Position numbers and translations under genes: made by a program
Notes under the pieces: generated by a model
What the model saw: only the letters and a program-made list of their open reading frames with translations
Told to the model about the DNA's origin: nothing
Databases searched by the model: none
Shown here: positions 6,421-8,957 of the stretch, piece by piece
How the letters are laid out: the number at the start of each line of letters is the position of its first letter
How positions within the stretch are numbered: position 1 is the stretch's first letter
From: CAZFZT01 sp964523675
Lineage (GTDB): Bacteria > Planctomycetota > Phycisphaerae > Phycisphaerales > SM1A02
Assembly (NCBI GenBank): GCA_964523675.1
Contig: CAZFZT010000105.1
Location: 1-8,957, forward strand
Direction of reading: 5' to 3'
DNA length: 8,957 nt

Positions 6421-7203
6421 TCAATCGCAATACCACTGGTCGCACCAGAGGCAGACATCAACGCAGCAGTCGCCATACTCGAAGCACGATGAGTCGCACC
6501 AGCAGTTCCAGGCAGTGCCGCCGCAACTGCTGTTGCAACTGTCATCGCAGCCAAGGTAGCCGCACTCGTCGCACACATCCGTACAGCAGTCGCCAAAGTC
6601 GAGGCACTCCGCATCGCAGAAGCAGAAACTCGACCCACCGCCGCATTGCCCGGCGCAACTCGTGTAGCTGCAGAATGAACAAAGTGCGAGTGCGGCTGCA
6701 GCGCACTGTTCATCCCACTCGCTGCCGCAACAAAACGCGTCATCTGCACAGACACTTTCGCAACAGTCTGCATAGTTGCAATATGGCGAACCGTTGGCGA
6801 TGCAACAATTCCCCGCGCCTTCATCGCCGCAGAACCCCTCCGGCATTGGACATTCGCCCCATTGTGAGAGCAGCGCGAGTAGATCCGGAACGCCCACGAC
6901 GCCGCCACCGTCAATGTCGGCAACTTCACAGGTGTCGCCTGGCAAAAGCGTTCCCCAGCACGAAAGCAACTGAAGCAAATCAGGCACACCGACCACTCCG
7001 GTTTCATCCAGATCCGCGGAGCAACCGGGTGCTTGAGCTTGTGCGGAAGAAGCGCTGCCCAGCAGAGCCATGCCAATGAACAAGACGATCAATGGAGCCG
7101 CTGGGATGCGCGCCCAACGACATGGACCAACCGAAGCTGACATGTGCCATCGTGCAGTCTTTTCTTGTGTTCCTCTCCCTTGCGTTGCGTTTTGTTTCCA
7201 CAT
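6421..7203 (-). CDS. Secreted cysteine-rich protein: dockerin-like motifs, 12-Cys repeat, two somatomedin-B-like modules
   Basis: 260 residues from the chosen ATG. Order: signal sequence (core IPAAPLIVLFIGMALLGS, cleavage probably after ASSAQA); two dockerin-like calcium-loop motifs (6856-7017), DLDETGVVGVPDLLQLLSCW and DIDGGGVVGVPDLLALLSQW, each followed by G; one copy of the 12-cysteine repeat (6670-6831) shared with the neighbouring protease; then two ~32-residue modules (6562-6657 and 6442-6537), each with C-x-C-x3-C-x5-C-C-x-D-V-x3-C, close to the somatomedin-B signature. The product should be exported and heavily disulfide-bonded; binding or adhesion is inference, and no catalytic motif is seen. 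Start: ATG 7203 has GGAG 7 nt upstream; ATG 7143 gives a more typical signal peptide; the GTG at 7293 lies upstream of the likely transcription start and is unlikely. The upstream protease gene ends in its own terminator, so this gene is transcribed separately. Confidence 0.85.
   Translation of the reverse strand: MWKQNATQGRGTQEKTARWHMSASVGPCRWARIPAAPLIVLFIGMALLGSASSAQAQAPGCSADLDETGVVGVPDLLQLLSCWGTLLPGDTCEVADIDGGGVVGVPDLLALLSQWGECPMPEGFCGDEGAGNCCIANGSPYCNYADCCESVCADDAFCCGSEWDEQCAAAALALCSFCSYTSCAGQCGGGSSFCFCDAECLDFGDCCTDVCDECGYLGCDDSCNSSCGGTAWNCWCDSSCFEYGDCCVDVCLWCDQWYCD
6442..6657 (-). repeat. Tandem pair of somatomedin-B-like modules
   Basis: Two protein modules repeat with a period of 40 residues (120 nt). 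Module 1 (6562-6657) has CFCDAECLDFGDCCTDVCDE then C; module 2 (6442-6537) has CWCDSSCFEYGDCCVDVCLW then C. Eight cysteines fall in the same positions in each, including a CXC and an adjacent CC pair. The somatomedin-B signature expects Phe or Tyr where both modules have Val. Confidence 0.7.
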
Positions 7204-7293
7204 CGTGCGTCTCCACTCAGAGCCCTTGCCGTTCCGCGCAAGAGCGCGTTCCAGTGCAAAAGTACTCGACGACAGGCCGCCGACTCGGGGCAC

Positions 7294-7322
7294 AGGATAA
7301 CACGATTGTGTTCCATCGACAA
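7294..7322 (-). promoter_or_regulatory. Candidate sigma-70-type promoter of the SMB-like protein gene
   Basis: On the minus strand TTGTCG (7317-7322, 4/6 to TTGACA) and TATCCT (7294-7299, 4/6 to TATAAT) are separated by 17 nt, the optimal spacing. Transcription would begin near 7287 and give an ~84-nt leader to the ATG at 7203. It lies downstream of the protease-gene terminator, as expected for an independent unit. The elements are weak matches, so chance is possible. Confidence 0.4.
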
Positions 7323-7343
7323 GCCGGCGTATGCGATACCATC

Positions 7344-7378
7344 AAAAAAGGACCGCGGCCAGTTCGGCCGCGGTCCTT
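7344..7378 (-). terminator. Intrinsic terminator of the protease gene
   Basis: A perfect 13-bp inverted repeat, AAGGACCGCGGCC (7348-7360) and GGCCGCGGTCCTT (7366-7378), with a 5-nt loop. Read on the minus strand it is followed by a run of six T (complement of 7344-7349). It begins 22 nt after the protease-gene stop. The T-run is on one side only, so it acts on minus-strand transcription and insulates the next gene. Confidence 0.95.
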
Positions 7379-7400
7379 GAATCAAGTTGATACAGCACGG

Positions 7401-8957
7401 TTACTGGCAGACGGCGCAGATATCCACGGCATCATCAGCGCACAGCGTATCCCATGTCGTATTGCAACAGAACGAATCCTTTGCACAGATCGCCTGGCAG
7501 CATTCAGCATCATTGCAATACGGCGTGCCCGCGTCGCTGGAGACGCAGCAGTCACCTGCGCCGCTGCTGCCGCAGGCGAAGCAGCTGACGCACAGATCCA
7601 CGGCCGCTTCAGCGCAAAGGCTGTCCCACTGCGTTTCGCAGCAGAACGGATCTTTAGCACAGACGATGCTGCAACAGCCGGCATCGTTGCAATACGGCGT
7701 TTCATTCGCAGAGCAGCAGTCGCCCGTGTTGGGATCACCACACGAGGCGCAGACTGCACAGACTTCCTGTGCTGCTTCTGCGCACAAGCTATCCCACTGC
7801 GTTGCGCAGCAGAACGGATCGGCTGCGCACACTTGATTGCAACACTGTTCATTATTGCAATGCGTCGTGCCGTTGGCGACACAGCAATCGCCTGCGCCTG
7901 CGTCACCACATCCGCAGATCTCCACGGACCCGCCAGCAGCAGCAATGATCGGCGCCGCCTCAGGCCAGATGCTCGACATCTGCACTGCCTGGCCCTCCTG
8001 GCAGAACGGGCCACAGAAGCAGATCGCCGTCACGCAGTGGTTGTCGGAACGGAAGACCGGCGAACCGGACGCGCCACCTGCTGCGATAATGCTCACGTCA
8101 TAGGCGTGGCCGGTCACCGAGCAACCCGATTGACCCGTGGCCGTCACCTGACCCGAGTCGTAGCCCTTCGGCTGACCTTCGGCGTGATGGATTTCATAAA
8201 CGCTCGTCCCGACACTTGCAAGCGACGGGTCGATTGAGGCCTGGCCCCACGTTGCGGCTGGGTTGCCTGAAACACGCAGCAGCGCATAATCGAGACTCGC
8301 GTTCTGATGAATGATCTCGGTCACCGTGTACGTCGTGAGCGCCTTGGTTTCGTCGCTGACGCAATCCGTGCATTCGTAGTTCATGATCAGCGTCGCACCA
8401 ATTGTTGAACCACTGACACAATGGTTATTGGTCATCACGATGTTCGGGGCAGCGACAATCCACGCGGTGCAGCCCGGCGGGGTCAGCCGACCAACAAACG
8501 TGCGGTTGGCATATTCCGAACCAGCGAGGCACTCGACGTTTATCTTGTCATCCTCACAACCCGGTTGACATAAGCCGAGGGGACCGCAGACTGAGCACAA
8601 CTCCTGAGCCGCGTCCGCACACAGCTGATCCCACGTATTCTCACAGCAGAACGGATCCCCCGCGCACACCGTCGCGCAGCACTCCGCATCATCGCAATAG
8701 GGCGTGCCGTTCGCTTCGCAGCAACTGCCGGCGTTCACGTTGCCGCAGGACGGACAACCTGCGCACAGCTCCTGCGCGCCTTCAGCACAAAGATTGTCCC
8801 ATGTATTCTCACAACAGAACGGATCCTCGGCACATACCGTCTCGCAGCACTCTGCATCATCGCAATACGGCGTGCCATTCGCTTCGCAGCAACTGCCGGC
8901 ATTCACGTTGCCGCAGGACGGACAACCTGCGCACAGCTCCTGCGCGCCTTCAGCGCA
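7401..8957 (-). CDS. Secreted trypsin/V8-like serine protease flanked by 12-Cys repeat arrays (5' end outside window)
   Basis: At least 518 residues, open to the right edge. A GTG at 8904-8906 is not the start, since the repeat continues upstream of it. Order in the protein: two complete repeats and part of a third (8957-8586); a chymotrypsin-fold protease domain (about 8540-7940); three more repeats (7910-7407). The catalytic triad is visible: His in MTNNHCV (8421-8423), Asp in SLDYALLRV (8289-8291), Ser in AAGGASGSPVF (8067-8069). GASGSP and TNNHC recall V8 protease and lysyl-endopeptidase-like S1 enzymes more than classic GDSGGP trypsins; substrate preference cannot be read. Extra cysteines within the domain suggest added disulfides. 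The signal peptide must lie beyond the window; export is inferred from the cysteine content and the secreted neighbour. The stop TAA is followed by a strong terminator. The protease and repeat assignments are firm; the biological target is unknown. Confidence 0.93.
   Translation of the reverse strand, partial: CAEGAQELCAGCPSCGNVNAGSCCEANGTPYCDDAECCETVCAEDPFCCENTWDNLCAEGAQELCAGCPSCGNVNAGSCCEANGTPYCDDAECCATVCAGDPFCCENTWDQLCADAAQELCSVCGPLGLCQPGCEDDKINVECLAGSEYANRTFVGRLTPPGCTAWIVAAPNIVMTNNHCVSGSTIGATLIMNYECTDCVSDETKALTTYTVTEIIHQNASLDYALLRVSGNPAATWGQASIDPSLASVGTSVYEIHHAEGQPKGYDSGQVTATGQSGCSVTGHAYDVSIIAAGGASGSPVFRSDNHCVTAICFCGPFCQEGQAVQMSSIWPEAAPIIAAAGGSVEICGCGDAGAGDCCVANGTTHCNNEQCCNQVCAADPFCCATQWDSLCAEAAQEVCAVCASCGDPNTGDCCSANETPYCNDAGCCSIVCAKDPFCCETQWDSLCAEAAVDLCVSCFACGSSGAGDCCVSSDAGTPYCNDAECCQAICAKDSFCCNTTWDTLCADDAVDICAVCQ
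7407..7910 (-). repeat. C-terminal array of three 12-Cys repeats
   Basis: Three units with a 56-residue period (168 nt): 7743-7910, 7575-7742 and 7407-7574. Each reads roughly CG-x5-D-CC-x-AN-x-TPYCND-x2-CC-x2-VCA-x-DPFCC-x-T-x-WD-x-LCA, ending A-x3-C-x2-C, with 12 cysteines. The last unit has two extra residues (SSDAGTPYC instead of ANxTPYC). The units are more divergent from each other than those of the N-terminal array. Confidence 0.92.
8586..8957 (-). repeat. N-terminal array of the same 12-Cys repeats, continuing past the edge
   Basis: Two complete units (8748-8915 and 8586-8747) and part of a third, with a 168-nt (56-residue) period. Bases 8713-8789 and 8881-8957 differ at only 2 of 77 positions, so this array is nearly identical at the DNA level over that stretch, unlike the C-terminal one. 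The unit next to the protease (8586-8712) has diverged more. The number of units beyond the window is unknown. Confidence 0.93.

Noticed and set aside
7204..7293. Extension of the SMB-like protein to the GTG at 7293
   Set aside because: This would put 50 non-hydrophobic residues before the signal-peptide core, and the GTG lies upstream of the inferred transcription start.
7092..8237. A 381-codon plus-strand open frame over the terminator and cysteine repeats
   Set aside because: It is antisense to the clear repeat and protease reading frame, runs through the intrinsic terminator and has no recognisable family. It is open because codons such as TGC and GCA read as few stops on the opposite strand.
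8904..8906. GTG as the start of the protease protein
   Set aside because: The codon lies inside a repeat unit (CGNVNAGSCC), and the frame continues with repeat sequence to the window edge, so the true start is outside.

Overview
The window is GC-rich and gene-dense. It probably comes from a planctomycete, perhaps of the Phycisphaerae type. The clue is a secreted protein with two dockerin-like calcium-loop motifs (D-x-D-x-x-G-V-V-G-V-P-D-L-L followed by S-x-W-G), a style common in that group, next to large cysteine-rich secreted proteins. Most starts lack a Shine-Dalgarno sequence. The placement is an inference from protein style; no rRNA or tRNA gene is present.

Layout. (1) 2-1222, +: the C-terminal ~406 residues of glycine dehydrogenase (gcvP), cut by the left edge, with the PLP lysine visible. 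(2) 4575-1247, -: a co-directional cluster of an ECF sigma factor, an overlapping single-pass membrane anti-sigma factor with no zinc motif, and a secreted TPR protein of unknown function, converging on gcvP with 24 nt between stops. (3) 4683-6287, +: a short, zinc-knuckle-less methionyl-tRNA synthetase (metG), divergent from the sigma gene over a 107-nt intergenic region. (4) 7203-6421, -: a secreted protein with dockerin-like motifs, one 12-cysteine repeat and two somatomedin-B-like modules. (5) 8957-7401, -: a larger secreted protein, open at the right edge, in which a trypsin/V8-like serine protease domain sits between two arrays of the same 56-residue, 12-cysteine repeat. It ends in a strong intrinsic terminator at 7344-7378.

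How the parts relate. gcvP and metG are housekeeping genes. The sigma/anti-sigma/TPR cluster looks like a cell-envelope signalling unit whose third member is exported. The two right-hand genes share one cysteine-rich repeat family (CC...CND..CC...CA.DPFCC.T.WD.LCA..A..LC) and are probably products of module shuffling and tandem expansion. They are the least ordinary part of the window. No gap longer than about 200 nt lacks a gene; the largest are 7204-7400 (terminator and promoter) and 6288-6420 (nothing convincing). No mobile element, CRISPR array or RNA gene was seen.
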